A stretch of 64,000 nucleotides of DNA from Isoetes taiwanensis. Taxonomy: Eukaryota; Streptophyta; Lycopodiopsida; Isoetales; Isoetaceae. Numbering within the stretch: the stretch's first letter is position 1; every line of letters starts with the position of its first letter. Under the pieces are notes generated by a model. That model did not search any database. It worked only from the letters and a program-made list of their open reading frames with translations, and was not told where the DNA came from. Positions 13,001-25,850 of this stretch are shown piece by piece. The position numbers and the translations under genes are program-made. The DNA lies in the NCBI GenBank assembly GCA_021234155.1, contig JAJEKV010000063.1, positions 7,770,095 through 7,834,094 on the forward strand. The letters are read 5' to 3'.

Positions 13001-14884
13001 CGACTTGGCACTCATATTTGAACTTGATGTCTCGGTTGTCCTTTATAGCGGTCTTCCTTCATTATTTGAGTTTTGGCTCACTTGTTTCTGCAAGTGTTGA
13101 TCTTTGATCCACGAAGTTTCCTCGCGGGTATCCTTTTTGCTTCGAATTCCTCACGATGTAGTGCGGCGACTCACTTATATTAGAAGGTCAAGGGTCTACA
13201 ATGGGAACCATTTGGCTACAACCAAAGCGTGCATAACATAGAAAATCTCTATATAGGCTCTAGAGTTCTATATCATTAATATTCCTAGGCTGAGATGCGT
13301 TTGATAACGAACATATCTCTGGGTAGACTTCGATTATCTTGGGCTAGAATAAATTGTCGAATGGTTTCTGGACAATTACATATGAAATAAAAGTATCTTT
13401 GAGAAGGTACTTAATCGTGACAACAAATTACTACGTCCACTGGCCCAGTTGGGTTACGACACCGCAAAGGTTTAAGTGGCGGTTTGTGCCTTCTTGACCC
13501 AGGATGTGTATGTTTGACCTATTCCCCAGCCAGGCATCCCAGGCACTTCACGAGAAACCAAGCATCAAGAATCTTGCCTCAACCCCATGGTGATCTTCTC
13601 TCTTGCTGCCTGCTCATCACATGTGCTCACACTTTTTGCATTTCATTGAAAAACCGTGGTTTCTTTCCTTCAATAGGCTTAGGCTGCGGATCCATTGCCT
13701 GTATAAGCAAGTTTGGGGACGAGCATTGTGGGCGGCGGTGGCTGTTTCAGAATGTGACTTGGACTTGGTCTCAGGCAAACCTTTAGATCGCACCATATAG
13801 GCTTCTTATAGGTCAAGCCACATTCCATTTGCACACAATCTAAACTTTTTATCGACATAGCGACCGCGGGATCAAACCTCTACATATGCGACTCTAAATA
13901 ACAAGGTACTTCCACACATCACCAAGCACATGTATTTATTAGGGGCTTTATTTTTTTTTTCTTTTCTTTTTGGCCTATCATGACAATATTTACCTTTACA
14001 AAATTAACGTGAAATATGAATTAATTCTAGAAATATTCATGATATAGTCCATTTTTAGAGAGATGAAGGAATTTTTATCATCGTTAAACATTTTATAATC
14101 CACTTTTTAAGAGGCAGAGGAATCTTGAAGACACCAAGTGTGTTTTGCACCGTTGCAGATTCTTAAATAAACAAAAATCTATTTCCCGAGGCGTACCTTA
14201 ACGGGTTGGACATGTAGTGGTCCAACCTCACACATATGTTGGAACCGGCCACGATAAATTTCTTGTAACATTAGCTTCCTAAGGCTCAATGCATTAACTT
14301 AGAGTCACCGTTCTCAAATCTTGTTGCTTCTATCATTGGCACATTCGGCATTTTGTGTGCTAAGTTTGTCTTAATAAGTTGTCTTCAATTTATATTTCCA
14401 AAAAAGGAAAGTCTACATCAACTTTCAATTCTGATTAAAAGGCGTCATGGAAGGTCACCATCAAAGAGGGCTTGAATGGAGAGTAGAAGGAGATCAAGAG
14501 CGATTGCACTCAAGTGTTTTGCATTGATGAGAAAAAAAGGAGAGATGTAATAATATGTAAAAAGAGATCGATGCTATTTGAAGGTGTAAGATGGCGAGAT
14601 TGATGAAAGTTCAAGATTGGAAGGGCTCTATATCTCCCACACAATTCCCTTAGGAGAAAGCTGTTGGGGGCGGGGAAAAGAGGCAAAAGTGGGAGTTCAA
14701 AGGTTGAAAAGGGTTTATCAACTCCCTCGAGAGGAAAGAAACGAAGGAGATGCTTTTAATCATGAATGAGAATGAAACATATATAAGATCTTGGATTGGA
14801 AGAGGTCATGTTCCCCAAGTGGATAAATATGACAAATGAAAAGTGGTTAATAATAACAAATGAAAAAAGTTGTTAGTCTCAATT
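10051..14884. other. Unrecognised repeat-like DNA, copy A
   Basis: It corresponds to about 48,070-53,038. No coding region, RNA gene or LTR boundary can be supported. Open frames here (for example 12,557-12,772 minus and 13,484-13,786 plus) are not kept between the two copies. Short poly(A) and poly(T) runs are present at 11,930-11,940 and 13,952-13,960. Confidence 0.4.
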
Positions 14885-15257
14885 ACATGATCTGGACACA
14901 CACCTCACAAATATAAAATTAGTCGTTAAAAATGATTGTCTTGTTTGCCTCTATTCTTGGGCGTTTTTTGAATGGTGCGTTCCATGGCCTCTCAAGGCTC
15001 AAAAAGCAAGATAAATAAATTAAATTAGAATTATTCCACACTATTTCTTCTTTGATTTTTGGATCACGGTCCTTATCATGGCGCGATAGATGCAGACTTT
15101 CAAAGGAATATGTGGCCGGCCTAATATGCTTGTGATAGAGTAGAAGATAGAAAAGCCTCATAGATGCAAGCTGGTATTCCAATACCAATAAACATATCAA
15201 AAGAAATCCTTTTTGAACCTAAACATTACATTCTATACTTATGTTCTGTTGGGTGCA
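14885..15257. repeat. Left direct repeat flanking tRNA-Cys, copy A
   Basis: About 375 bp, nearly identical to 17,233-17,615. Both begin with CACCTC followed by AAATAAAATTAGTC and end with GATCCTTCATTCT. The tRNA-Cys gene at 16,530 lies between them. Copy B has the same pair (53,039-53,416 and 55,427-55,811). Confidence 0.8.
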
Positions 15258-16529
15258 ACTGTCGATCCTTCATTCTATACGTGGATGGGCTAGAATTCTA
15301 AAGATTGTTGTAAAGGCGGTTAGGCAAAGCTTTAAAAAAAAAAGGGAAAAAAAAGCAAAGAAAACTCACAAGAATAGTCCAGGAAGCTTTAATTTCATGC
15401 ATATCAAGGCCCAACAAACAATGTTAAGCGAGGATGCGACACATGTTAAATTGACAATTAAAATGAACCTACAAGAAGCAATGAGATGGAAAATATCTCT
15501 TCTCTGAAGTGTAAATGATGAGATGGAAGAAAATAGCTCTCTTACCTTGAAGTGTGAATGAGTTATATAGCTGATGATGGCTTTGAGAAGCAAAGTGTTA
15601 TGCTTCTATTATCTTATTATAATGTCATGTCTTCAAAGTATAGCATAAGGATGATGCATGGATATAAGTGTTTATCTCCATTTCATTAGTAATGTATAGG
15701 CATGTCGAAACTTGAAATTTAATCCTTCGTCTAGAGTACCAATCAACCTATAACACCACGATAAAATGAAAGACTCTTACTATAAGATAGAATGTTCAAG
15801 CATAGATGCCCCCAGTAGTATTATGCTTGTTACCATTCAAAGACTATAGCTTTGCCTACCGTATGACACTTTGGTCCTCCTCACGAAAATACAATACAAT
15901 AGAATACAATGAACCATAGGCTACCTATATCTTGTACAATTGCCATATTTTAAGGATGCAATTTTGCTATCTTTTGCAGCTAATGGTAGTGCGTATGTCT
16001 TGAGTTCCCTCAACCCCAAGCCCACACATAAAGGCTACCTATTGGAGCATTCATGTTTGCCACTCAGATTAGGTAGAATCATAGCTAAGGGTTGCATCTC
16101 CATTTAAAACAGAATGGGCGTTTCTTTCTCTGCAGCAACCACGCTGCATGCTGATATATTGATTCAAGCTTAAAGATTTGAATTGACATAATAGATTAGT
16201 AGATAATTCATTGCAAATCAAGATCCTTTTCAATACTCGCGGTTTTGGAATTCACTTTGCCGATAATGTCAAAAATTCCGTTTTCTTGCTGCGCATAATG
16301 GGATTTGTCTTTTCGTCACCGGTTGATTTTTCCTTCAGCTTTTGGTGGTTTCATCGCAGGCATTAAAAACAGAGCACGGCTTCAATGCACAAAAAATAAA
16401 GTGGGTTTCTTAAACTAATTGACGCGAACATCGGGCCTGATGCTGCGTTTTTTCTCCAAAATAAAATATCATGGATTTTTGAACCGAAAAGGCCTTCTGC
16501 GCTCCCGATCAAATTACGAAATAAAGGAA
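15258..16529. other. Between the left direct repeat and tRNA-Cys, copy A
   Basis: No gene is recognised. A purine run with poly(A) occurs near 15,332-15,365. Two GAAGTGT(A/G)AATGA.. blocks near 15,505-15,565 form a small tandem repeat. The rest matches 53,417-54,687 closely. Confidence 0.4.
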
Positions 16530-16599
16530 GGAGGCAACCGGGGTCGAACCGGTGACCTATCGGACTGCAACCGATTGCTCTACCACTGAGCTATACCTC
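16530..16599 (-). tRNA. trnC-GCA: tRNA-Cys(GCA), copy A, lacking first base
   Basis: The minus strand folds as a cloverleaf. The D arm is GCTC-AGTGGTA-GAGC, the anticodon stem ATCGG/CCGAT encloses loop TTGCAGT with anticodon GCA, and the T arm is ACCGG-TTCGACC-CCGGT. The 3' acceptor strand TGCCTCC is complete. The 5' strand reads GAGGTA and lacks one G compared with copy B, leaving position 72 unpaired. This may be a homopolymer error, because copy B has GGAGGTA. The internal A and B boxes are intact, so Pol III transcription is plausible. It is not the plastid trnC. Confidence 0.85.
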
Positions 16600-16882
16600 A
16601 ATGACCAGTTTTTCTTTTCTCTTTCTTTTTAACTTCTATGTTTAGTCCTTTGATTAAAGTACCAAATAGTAGGCATTATTTAGCTTTCCTTAAAGAAAGA
16701 CTGTTTTAAGCTTCTGCCTTTGATCAGCTGATCAAAGTACCAATAATTACCCTAAGTGTTTTAGCCTAGGTTGATGAACTTTGACCCTATGACTAATCCC
16801 TTTATAGCTATTCTTTAGGAAATATGCCATATGAGATAAAATCTCAACCTATCACCATGGAGATACGCCCGTTTCTGACCCC
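16600..16882. other. 5' flank of tRNA-Cys, copy A
   Basis: It contains two near-copies of a TTTGATYARAGTACCAA block (about 16,650 and 16,720-16,740), also present in copy B. No gene is recognised. Confidence 0.4.
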
Positions 16883-17095
16883 AAAAAAAAAAAAAAAAAA
16901 TGGCGTGACACAGTCCAAACACACAATGCGGAGTCAGCGGTGAGATAATACCGCGTCGGTAGAAGCGAACTACCGATAGAAAACCCTAAAATGCACAATC
17001 ATCCCAACCCTAAATTTAATTTCAACAAATAACCCAGGCTATATGATTTTGAACCCTCCTCGGAAGCGAACACGAGGTATCACCATTGAGCCTGA
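16883..17095 (-). mobile_element. tRNA-derived SINE-like element, copy A
   Basis: On the minus strand it has a tRNA-like head: an A-box-like GCTCAATGGT and a B box GGGTTCAAA about 35 bp further. A unique body of about 150 bp follows, ending in a run of 18 T. Tails of T are known from the plant Au SINE family. Copy B (55,050-55,287) has 25 T and a cleaner head. I could not find a target-site duplication, so the limits are approximate. Confidence 0.5.
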
Positions 17096-17232
17096 AAGAA
17101 GAACTATACTTTGGCATTGAAATGGATTACACAAGTGGCAGGCAACAAGCAATTTGATCATGTTATCCCAAAAACGTGGCTATGAAAGGGTCCCCAAACC
17201 ACCCAAAAGAAAAAGAAAACAAACAAACAAGC

Positions 17233-17615
17233 ACCTCTCAAATAAAATTAGTCATTAAAAAGTGATTATCTTGTTTGCCTCACGTTTCTTGGGTGTTTTT
17301 GAATGGTGCGCTCCTTGGCCTCTCAAGGCCCAAAGAGCAAGATAATAAATTAAATTAGAATTATTCAAATATTTCTTCTTTGATTTTTAGGATCACGAGT
17401 CCTTATCTAGCAGCACAATAGATCTCTGATTCCAGGAATATGAATTGGCCTAATATGCTTGTGATAGAGGTAAATAGATGAAGCCTCATAGATGCAACTG
17501 GTATACCAATACTTATGAATACCAATAAACCAAATCCTAAAAAATCCTTTTTGAACCTAAACATTACATTCTATATTTATGTTACATTTGGATACAAGCT
17601 GCAAGATCCTTCATT
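17233..17615. repeat. Right direct repeat flanking tRNA-Cys, copy A
   Basis: Partner of 14,885-15,257 in the same orientation. It lies just downstream of the SINE-like element and just upstream of the ATCT microsatellite. Confidence 0.8.
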
Positions 17616-17837
17616 CTTCTACAATCAATCCAATTTGAAAGCATAAATAAGACAACAATCCTTTCAAATCTTTGAAGCCAACCTCCCCTTATGCAAAGGT
17701 CAATGCAATTTTTTCTTCCTCCTTGTTGGTTTCTTGGCTAATTCATTGGGTTAACAATCCAAAGAGATCTTGTGTTTAAGTCTGGGGGAATTAGTTATAT
17801 GTCTTCATGGATGCTCCCCAATATTGGCATGATGTAA

Positions 17838-18057
<220 letters not shown>

Positions 18058-18116
18058 CTAATATTTGTTGATTTCTAATATGACTTCCTTTTCATCTTCC
18101 TATCTAATCTAATCTA

Positions 18117-18160
<44 letters not shown>

Positions 18161-18235
18161 CCCATCTATCTATCTACTATCTATCTACCTACCTATGAAT
18201 GGATCTATCTATAAATCTATCTATCTATCGAAAGA
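18117..18235. repeat. Second ATCT array, copy A
   Basis: A further interrupted ATCT stretch after a gap of about 60 bp, degrading into ACCTACCT and ATCTATAAATCT. Copy B has only one array (56,035-56,205). Confidence 0.9.
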
Positions 18236-19110
18236 TCGGCAAAGATAAAAGCAGTCAATCCAGTCGAGATAAACTAGAAAAACATTTAATTAAAGCCAAC
18301 ATTCTCATGCAACGGTTTTCCAACCCCGTCAAAACTAAATAAATTTTAAAGTTTGATGGAGGTATCAAGGCACAATTCCATCATAGAACTTGGGCCGGTT
18401 CATCTTTCTCATAAAATGCTATAGATGATAGGCTTTTAAGAGATTCCTAAAGCCCGAAGAGACATGCTTAAACATGATTGCAAATAAAACAGGACAAATC
18501 TCTACAGATTTTTTCAACCCCCCCCCATAAACTCCCTCCCGGTTTTCCAATTTAGTTTCTACAAGAAAATTGCAATTTTTGTTTTTTGGCTGTTCAGGAA
18601 CGCTCCATGAGTTTTCAAGATAAGTACTTTAAATTATATTTTTAAAACGTACAATTAAATTTCTTTCATTTCTTTCTTTCTTTTTCCATAACCACATGGT
18701 TATATAGAGGCCTTGCAGTTTCAACGAACCGTCGATAACAAGTTGACCTTTTTTTACATAATTGTAGTTTCCTCATCAATGGTTAAAATTTTTTGCGATT
18801 AGCTCGTGAAAGCTGTTAAGCGTTCCCTAAAGGTTGTATTATCAACATCAAATAATATGATTTCATCACCTTATGCTCTTTTTCAACGGTATATTACACC
18901 TGTATTACAAAAGAAGTTAGAGACCAATGAGTGTGATTTACCAGATCAGTTCATCGAACAATAGAAATAGTAGTCAATCGTCGACCGTTTTCTATTTTAG
19001 ACCCGAATTCGGTACAAATACGCAAGGCAATTTAGTCATGTGATTCCACAATGAAGTCAAATAGTTTAAAAATATATCAAATGGACTCCATACCCTCAAA
19101 GATAAAAATC

Positions 19111-19170
<60 letters not shown>

Positions 19171-19979
19171 TATATTTAAAGGTAGGAATAGCAAATTCCG
19201 AAACTTAAAATAAAAACCTGACAGAGAAAAGGGAGACAGTTTTGGAATCCAGCCCCCTTTTTGGAGCCAATATTTCGCTTACGCCAATACAGAGAGACAA
19301 AGAACACCATAGAAGAGAGAAGGACTTGTCTTTTACACAACCCTGAAACTGAACCGAAAGTAAAAAAATGGTGCCGAAAAACAAGTAGACATCAAAAGAC
19401 AACGTAAACTAAGAGAAGTGGAATGTCGTCAAAATTAGGATCAAATGTCGTCAATTATAAAGTAAAAATAAGACTAAAAAAGAGATTTTAAAAATTCTTC
19501 CCTACACCGATTTAAAAAAAAAATGTGCATCAGTGCAGACTATGAAACTAGAGTTGGTTCTCTGATAGAAAATTGGGGTCTCGGATTAAGGGCACACAGA
19601 CCGCAGTTTGATCTCCTTTACTTATTTCTATTTAATCTCGGGTTATTTACAAGCATTAGCCTCGTAATACATTACTAAAATTTTCATCAAACTTCTTTCA
19701 ATTTAAATTGGAAGAAAAACAAAAAGGTGAGATATCGAAGCGGTTAATATGAAGGAATAAATAGCTATAGTGGTTACCGGTTTTAGTTTAAAAAAGTAAT
19801 ACAGTAAAAATGTTTGGTAACGATTGGACCATATGTCACAAAATAAAAAATGTTTGCCTCTGTTCTTTATCGCAGTTCAGACAGACAACAGTGACGTCCG
19901 TAACCCCCTCCCCAAAACATTGAAACGGATTTCTTAAAAAAAGGCGTTGAAGAAACCAAGGCACGAATCATTGCTGCAT
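18236..19979. other. Noisy noncoding region, copy A
   Basis: It corresponds to about 56,210-57,900 but is poorly conserved. It contains an AT microsatellite (19,116-19,168) and a degraded form of the 22-bp GTGCGTCAAAATTA minisatellite (19,420-19,560). No gene is recognised. Confidence 0.4.
19116..19168. repeat. AT dinucleotide microsatellite
   Basis: An uninterrupted (AT)n run of about 53 bp, present in copy A only. Confidence 0.95.
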
Positions 19980-21590
19980 GTCATTTAACCCTGAGGCTGT
20001 TTAGTTGAATATAAACACACAGCAATCATATCATTAAAACTTGTCATTGTTTGTGGGAATTAAGAATCAAAGTAGATCCAGATGATTAAAGGAACCTACA
20101 GATCAGAATATGACTAACGAGATATTTTTAAAGCAGTCATTCTTGTCTCTGCTTATTTTCCATACAATGCATTTGTATCAAATTGGCAATGTGGTATTTT
20201 GGATCAATAGAAACTATGCAGAAACAGAATAAAGTTATTATTCGTCGTTTTACCAGTAACGTATTTAGTATTTTTCCTTTCTTCGTCTAGAACCAATTCA
20301 CAATAGGAACTCGCAACTTTATCTTTTCCTTCTTCGAAAAGCGTTTCTATTTGTTTTTTTTAAAAGAGTTTTCGACGGATGTACGTCAGCAAACATTTGG
20401 GCCTCACTGCCATTTTGGAATTCGGGGTTCATCAACAAGGTCGAGCAGCATAAAATAAATTTAAAAAAATCAAAATCTTTACTTCATCTCAATTATTTGT
20501 TGTCGCCGCGGTGTTTGATTCACCTTTATTTGAACCCACGCAACGGGGCCTGCGGGTCATGTTCTAAATATAGCTCATTGCTCCAGGCTCAGCATGCCGG
20601 CATTTATATGTGCTCCATACAGTGAGGGGCTGGGCGTATGGAGCTTCTGTTTCTTTTGTTGCTTCCTCCTTGGCCTTGGAACTTCTTCCTTCTCTGCTCG
20701 CTTCTGCATTGGCGCTTCCAAAAGGAGAACAGATAGCTTGCTAGGATCTTGTCGGTAGCAGATCGTTTTGAAGGGTCGATGTCTTTGTCATTGGGCGTTA
20801 ACAAATCGTTATATCATTAAAGTCACACCATTGTTATACACGCGTGGGGATGGAAGATGATAGCATCTCTATTTAAACTTGGACTAAAATATTTCGCCGT
20901 ATATTCTTGTAACAACCTTTGGGTATCTCTCTTTTGTTTCCGTAGTTTACCAACAGTTGAACCGAACAGACTGTCTATCGCATGTATTCGGATATGGATT
21001 GCGACTTATTCGTATGCATCATGTCGTTCAACTCAAATCAAGTAGTCAGTATTAGAAATGTTCTATTTGCAAAACAAATAGATCTTTCTTGTCCTTCGTC
21101 TGACGTTATCATTTGATTTCCGCCATAGCGGACTCAGATTATAGGGAACTCAGATTATAGGGAAATGGAATTTTGTGGGGCGACACCTGTACAGAACTGG
21201 AGGGAGGACCAGGGATGTGAGATATATATCAAGCACAGGCAAGCAAACCCCCTAATTCAATTATATCACCACCCCCAAAAAAAGCTTGGTTCATTACTAA
21301 TACTGAATCATGATAACGACGCCGTTTATGGATGTATTATGTAAATATACTTTTTTTTTTGGGGGGTCTTTGATAAAGAAAAGAATAACAAATACAGGAG
21401 ATAAATCCAAACTTTTTTGTCAGGTAAGGATTCGTCTTGGGAACAATTTCTATTGTCTGCTTTATGTCTCCTTAAATAAATTTTAAAAAACGAGGGCGAC
21501 AACTCATCATGAAGCAGTGCATTAATTACCTTTAATGTTTGGTGGAATCAATAATCAACAGTATATTATTTGGTGCATTCCAAAAGCAAT
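19980..21590 (-). pseudogene. Helitron Rep-region remnant, copy A
   Basis: This is collinear with the readable Helitron remnant at 57,898-59,545. Matching anchors are an ATATCATTAAA.CTTGTCATT block (20,027), AATGTGGTATTT.TGGAT (20,188), ACTTCATCTCAATTAT (20,480), ATTTATATGTGCTCCATAC (20,602), CAACTCAAATCAAGTAGT (21,029), TTTATGGATGTATT.TGTAAATATAC (21,322) and GTGGAATCAATAAT (21,543). Both internal tandem units seen in copy B are therefore present here. No frame stays open for long. Confidence 0.65.
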
Positions 21591-23584
21591 TCGGGCAAAT
21601 TTCATCGTTCGCTATTTGCGAGGTTAAAACCAGAGGTTCTTTCACTAACGATAGCAATAATCGGTTACGCTGAAATAAATTTTAACCGGTAAAACACCAC
21701 TGTGCTGTCTAATATTTAAAAAAAAATCAGTATAAAACGACTTCAACAAAATACCGCGGCTTCAACACGAATAACGACACTCCACACGAATAAGACTTCA
21801 ACAAAGAGAATAACGGCTTCAATACGAATGACGGAGTTTTCTTGTATTTTTGTCACGTTTTTTCTTGCTAGTTTTCATATGATTTGATGGTATTGCAGGA
21901 TACCTATTTAGTATATATCTAGAGTGCATACTTTGTATTCTCATATTTAAATGACATAATATCCTGTTTGCAATAGTTTTAGCATTTGCATATTTTCTAT
22001 GAAAATCGAATATTTATAAGTTCCCAAAGCGGACATACAGGCATAGGGTCTATTTTAGGGTTCTTTTAGAAGAGGTTTGCTACGGTTTTGTTGATTTAGC
22101 AGGAAAAAATTCTGTTCTTGCTCTCTGGAGGATTTTTGTACTTGTTGCCGCCATGGTAAATCTTTGAAATCTGGAATTTGCTTAAGAGTACAAAGCGCTC
22201 CGTTACTAAACCCTAACGGGATGATTAAAGGATCACGGTTTAGAGGTCGACTTGGCATGGCCAAGACTATTTCAATAGCCCGGATATAGCTTTTTCGTTT
22301 TGGAAAAGGCATTTCTTTGCGCTTAGACTCTGAGATTTTGAGAAGTCAAATTTTACGGCATGGCACCTCTTCTCTTTGATCGGTATTCTTGAAGCACAAG
22401 TTTGTTCCAAAGCAGTGAAATCTTTTAGCATATTCTAGCTGGCGGAAGAGGATTCTAAGGAGATTCGAATATATACCCGTTTTTCGGTATATTTGCGTCT
22501 GGACTTGTATTCATATGAGAAATAAGAGAGAAAGAGTGCAGCCATTAACTCATACTTGTTTGCAATTGAGCACCGACTCTTTCTCATGTACAAATTCTTG
22601 AGTCATGAGATCTTGCTGTCTGTTTGGTAACCAGTGGTCTCTTTAGTGGAAGACATTATATATATTCTCATGCAGGAATGCTGAAAGCCGAATATATAAC
22701 ACAACAGACCGTTTCTCTAAGCCTAATACGACTGTTATCATTGAATGCGTTACTATTTGCGAGATAGAAGTATATCTGGAATATGCCGTTCTTGGAGGAT
22801 ACGCGGGAATAAGTTCTCCTCTAATGCGATTATGGCAACAAAGGAATTACCCAACCGCGTTTGATTTTCACAGAAATACACAGTTTATATACATGCTGCT
22901 GCGGCAGGCGCTGCGGGGACAAAATCGGTAATTTTCTCGATGGGTACGAAAGGATGGAGTTGGGATGGTAATTTGGGGATGAGTTGAAGCGCCGCCGTTC
23001 AGGGTTACATGTTATGCGCGGGGCCGCTGGCAGCTTAACAGATCCAAGCTGATGATAAACTGGCCAGGAATATATCGATCATCCAGGCCGCATTGCGGCG
23101 TTGCCTGAGAAACTTGAGAATTGCAAAGTCGTATCCAGTGACTAATTTCTTTCAAATCATTTAGCAGTGATATATGTTATTCAGTTTTGTTAATATATTT
23201 AAGTAGTTTTAGTATATCAAAACAAAAATTAAATGCTGGAAACCATATGACTGGCACCCAGTCGACATAATCGAGGGGCCGAACATAATAAGGGCGGCAT
23301 GGTATTTTCACCGGCATGAACGAATTAATATGAGTGTGAAATAAAGCATGATACCAAGGAGACGTAACACGAAAATGGAAGCGAAAAAAAAGATTTAAAA
23401 CAAGCGTTTTTGCGGAAACTATTTGGTAAATCGACCTAACTTCATCACGGAAATGAGAGTATTCCTACGTGTGTAGCGGGCCACTATGCAACATTAGAAG
23501 CTTTGAAATACGTTTAATTGGAAAGTGCTCTTATTACAAATTAAGCAGCTCGACTGCAAACAAACCATGGGGCATTGACTTGCG
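21591..23584. other. Unrecognised region, copy A
   Basis: It corresponds to 59,600-61,648. Blocks are conserved between copies (for example 22,060-22,280 and 22,350-22,450), but no protein family is recognised. GATTTGATGGTATTGCA near 21,880 and the CTCTGGAGGA stretch near 22,120 are typical of the shared blocks. Confidence 0.4.
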
Positions 23585-23872
23585 AAGAATTATGGTGATA
23601 TTGGTATTATGGGTACGACGTGTTCCAATTTACAGGAAGCGTGTTCTTGTTCTGTGTTCCAAAATATACCCATAGTTGTTTCTTGATGAAATAATTTGTT
23701 TGTGCCTTTAATATTATTGACAGCTGGTAATTTAATATTTAGGCCCAGAAGATTTATTTGCGGGCAGAAGGGTAAAGGTACACCATATAACAGCCAACTT
23801 TTATATTTCATTAACAGGACCGGCATCAGCGTTTAAATTAAAATCCCACAAACCCCATTGGTTTGGGTGCAG
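23585..23872. repeat. Left palindrome arm, copy A (interrupted)
   Basis: It corresponds to 61,655-61,985. It is recognisable by CGTGTTCTTGTTCT, ATACCCATAGTTGTTT, TTAATATTTAGGCCCAGAA and TTTAAATTAAAATCCC. It is far less like its partner arm than in copy B, and it stops at about 23,872, where an insertion begins. Confidence 0.65.
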
Positions 23873-24417
23873 GTTGACTTGGACTTAGCGAGGCTGTTGG
23901 ATAAGCGCCTTCACCCCCTTATTCCATAATCTACGTCATGGACCACTCATTTTTGTGGGGGTAGCCAGTACAGAATTGCCTCACATATAACAGATTAAAA
24001 TACAAGATTTGAGCAGATACTATATAATTATTTGATTTCCCGATAAGTGCAAACTACACAATTATAGGGGCTCAGAAATGCCCCGGGTGAATATGCCCAA
24101 ATGAAAGGGGGTTTAAGGGAAGTTTAATTTAAATGTGTGGAGCAATGGTTGCAATGTTCATTAACAATGGTAGTTATGTGGGTGACCAAATAGTTTGTTA
24201 TGTAATTTGAATTTATTTATGTGTTGCAGAGTTTAATTTTATATGTTGAATGTTAATGGTTTGTGTTGCAAAAAATTTTGAAGCCGGAATATAGGAGTCC
24301 CATAAATTCAGTAAAAAACTAAATTCATTTGAGGCTATCACAATAACTTTGAATTTAGTCACCGCAATAAACCGATGAGCCGAACGCAGTAAAGTTACAC
24401 ACTAAAATGAAACCAGA

Positions 24418-24813
24418 TTGATCCCAAAATTAATACAGAAGTCGCAAGTTTACCGCTTCAGCTGTTGGCCATACTACATATTGTTACTTTCGCTTCAACG
24501 CTATTTCTTTTACGTGGCCTACATTGTTTATAATCATATAGTTTGGATTGCTCCATCTCTAACAGGCCTTACGCCAGTTCTACTATATGATTTGATTAGA
24601 AGGTTTGGAAATACAAATATGACATTCTTGTATTTGCTGCGGTACGTCTGTGACATGGAAAGAGCGTGGGTATCCGCTGTTGTACCGCCATTCGTTTGTG
24701 GTGTGAAGCTAAAGTGGCTGCATGAAATAATCCGGCGGCAGGGAATATCTGAAGTTAAAACAGCAGAGGCTAAACTTGATACGACTAAATCTTGGAAACA
24801 AAAGGGTTTCTGA
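24418..24813 (+). CDS. Unrecognised 131-codon frame in the copy A insertion
   Basis: Starts with ATG and stays open for 131 codons. The first half is hydrophobic and aromatic: residues about 15-45 (YYILLLSLQRYFFYVAYIVY) could form one or two membrane segments. The C-terminal third is basic (IIRRQG, KTAEAKLD, KSWKQKGF). It resembles no family I know. It has no counterpart in copy B, is surrounded by repeats, and may be a chance frame. Confidence 0.2.
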   Translation: MIPKLIQKSQVYRFSCWPYYILLLSLQRYFFYVAYIVYNHIVWIAPSLTGLTPVLLYDLIRRFGNTNMTFLYLLRYVCDMERAWVSAVVPPFVCGVKLKWLHEIIRRQGISEVKTAEAKLDTTKSWKQKGF

Positions 24814-24966
24814 TACTATGTTTAACATTCAGAAACATTCTGTATAAAACAGTATATATGGAAAGAAACATTTAAAAACAAAATACCTTTGTAAATTGTG
24901 ACAAAATCACATCTATAAATGGTAGTAAAATCCACTACAGCTAGATCAGAACCCATAATTACTACA

Positions 24967-25090
24967 GATCACATACACACACATACACATACATTTTGCT
25001 GCTTACTGCAATACACATGCACATACACATATACATTTACTTACACATGAACATACACACACATACACACATACGCACATGCATGTGCAC
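24967..25090. repeat. ACACAT-type microsatellite
   Basis: Interrupted ACACATACAC and ACATACAC repeats, inside the copy A insertion. Confidence 0.85.
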
Positions 25091-25283
25091 ACTGTCTACA
25101 TCATGATGTTCATGCACTGAGTACTATCGAGAAAGGAAAAACTAGCAACCCTCGGTTATTTCCTTAACTGAAAATCAACGATAAAGGTGCACTCTAAACT
25201 TCTTATTTCAACAGGCCTATGAAATGTGAAAACCATGAAAAAGTACATAAAATCGAAGCCCCACATTTGTGCTACATGACATT

Positions 25284-25850
25284 CTACCCGGGGGTTCACG
25301 TGAAGCAGCAGGCCACTAAAAGTGCAATTGCACCATTCAGTACATTCTCCTCCAAACTATGCAATCTATTTTGATATAATATCGACACAAAACGCCTAGG
25401 ACACCTGGCGGGGGTTGCTATGTAAGTTCGGATCAAGAATGAGGGCAAATATTGATCAGGGTAGCTCAGTGCAGATGTGAGATATACCCCTATTAGGGGT
25501 TTTAGGAAGTTACAATTTAAATGGATTTGGATCTGATAGTGCATTAATATTAATGGTAGTTGTGTTGGTTGTTGCTATGAAAAAAATTTTGTGACCTTAA
25601 AATTTCTAATCTAAATAAACATAGGTAAAACTTCCACGGGCTCTGCGTGTGGTCAGAAGCACAATAATATTAAGACAAACAATTATTTCTAACTGCAAAC
25701 AACCTTGATTTATATTTTGTGTAATCATTAGAACAAAAGAATACGTTCTTGGAATTGAACACGTCAAAATCTACTTAACAACAATATGTGGTACTTTCTA
25801 AATTACGATTGTAAACATGATCTAAATGATGACTGTTATTCTTTATCATT
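25284..25850. repeat. Palindrome loop and right arm, copy A
   Basis: The loop (about 25,290-25,480) matches 62,014-62,193. The right arm (about 25,481-25,810) matches 62,194-62,561, recognisable by TTAATATTAATGGTAGTTGTGT, AAATAAACATAGGTAAA, TTTTGTGTAATCATTAGAACA and TTGGAATTGAACACGTC. Confidence 0.65.

Larger units (their letters stand above)
23873..25283. mobile_element. Insertion of about 1.4 kb inside the palindrome arm, copy A only
   Basis: In copy B the arm passes directly from TTTAGGTGCAT to TTCACACGGGG. In copy A about 1.4 kb lies between the corresponding points. The insert holds a third diverged version of the arm (about 24,090-24,290: GTGAATATGCCC, GGGGGTTTAAGGG, AATGGTAGTTATGTGGGT), an open frame of 131 codons and an ACAC-type microsatellite. 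Because it carries arm-like sequence, it may be a related element inserted into its own kind. No target-site duplication is evident. Confidence 0.5.
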
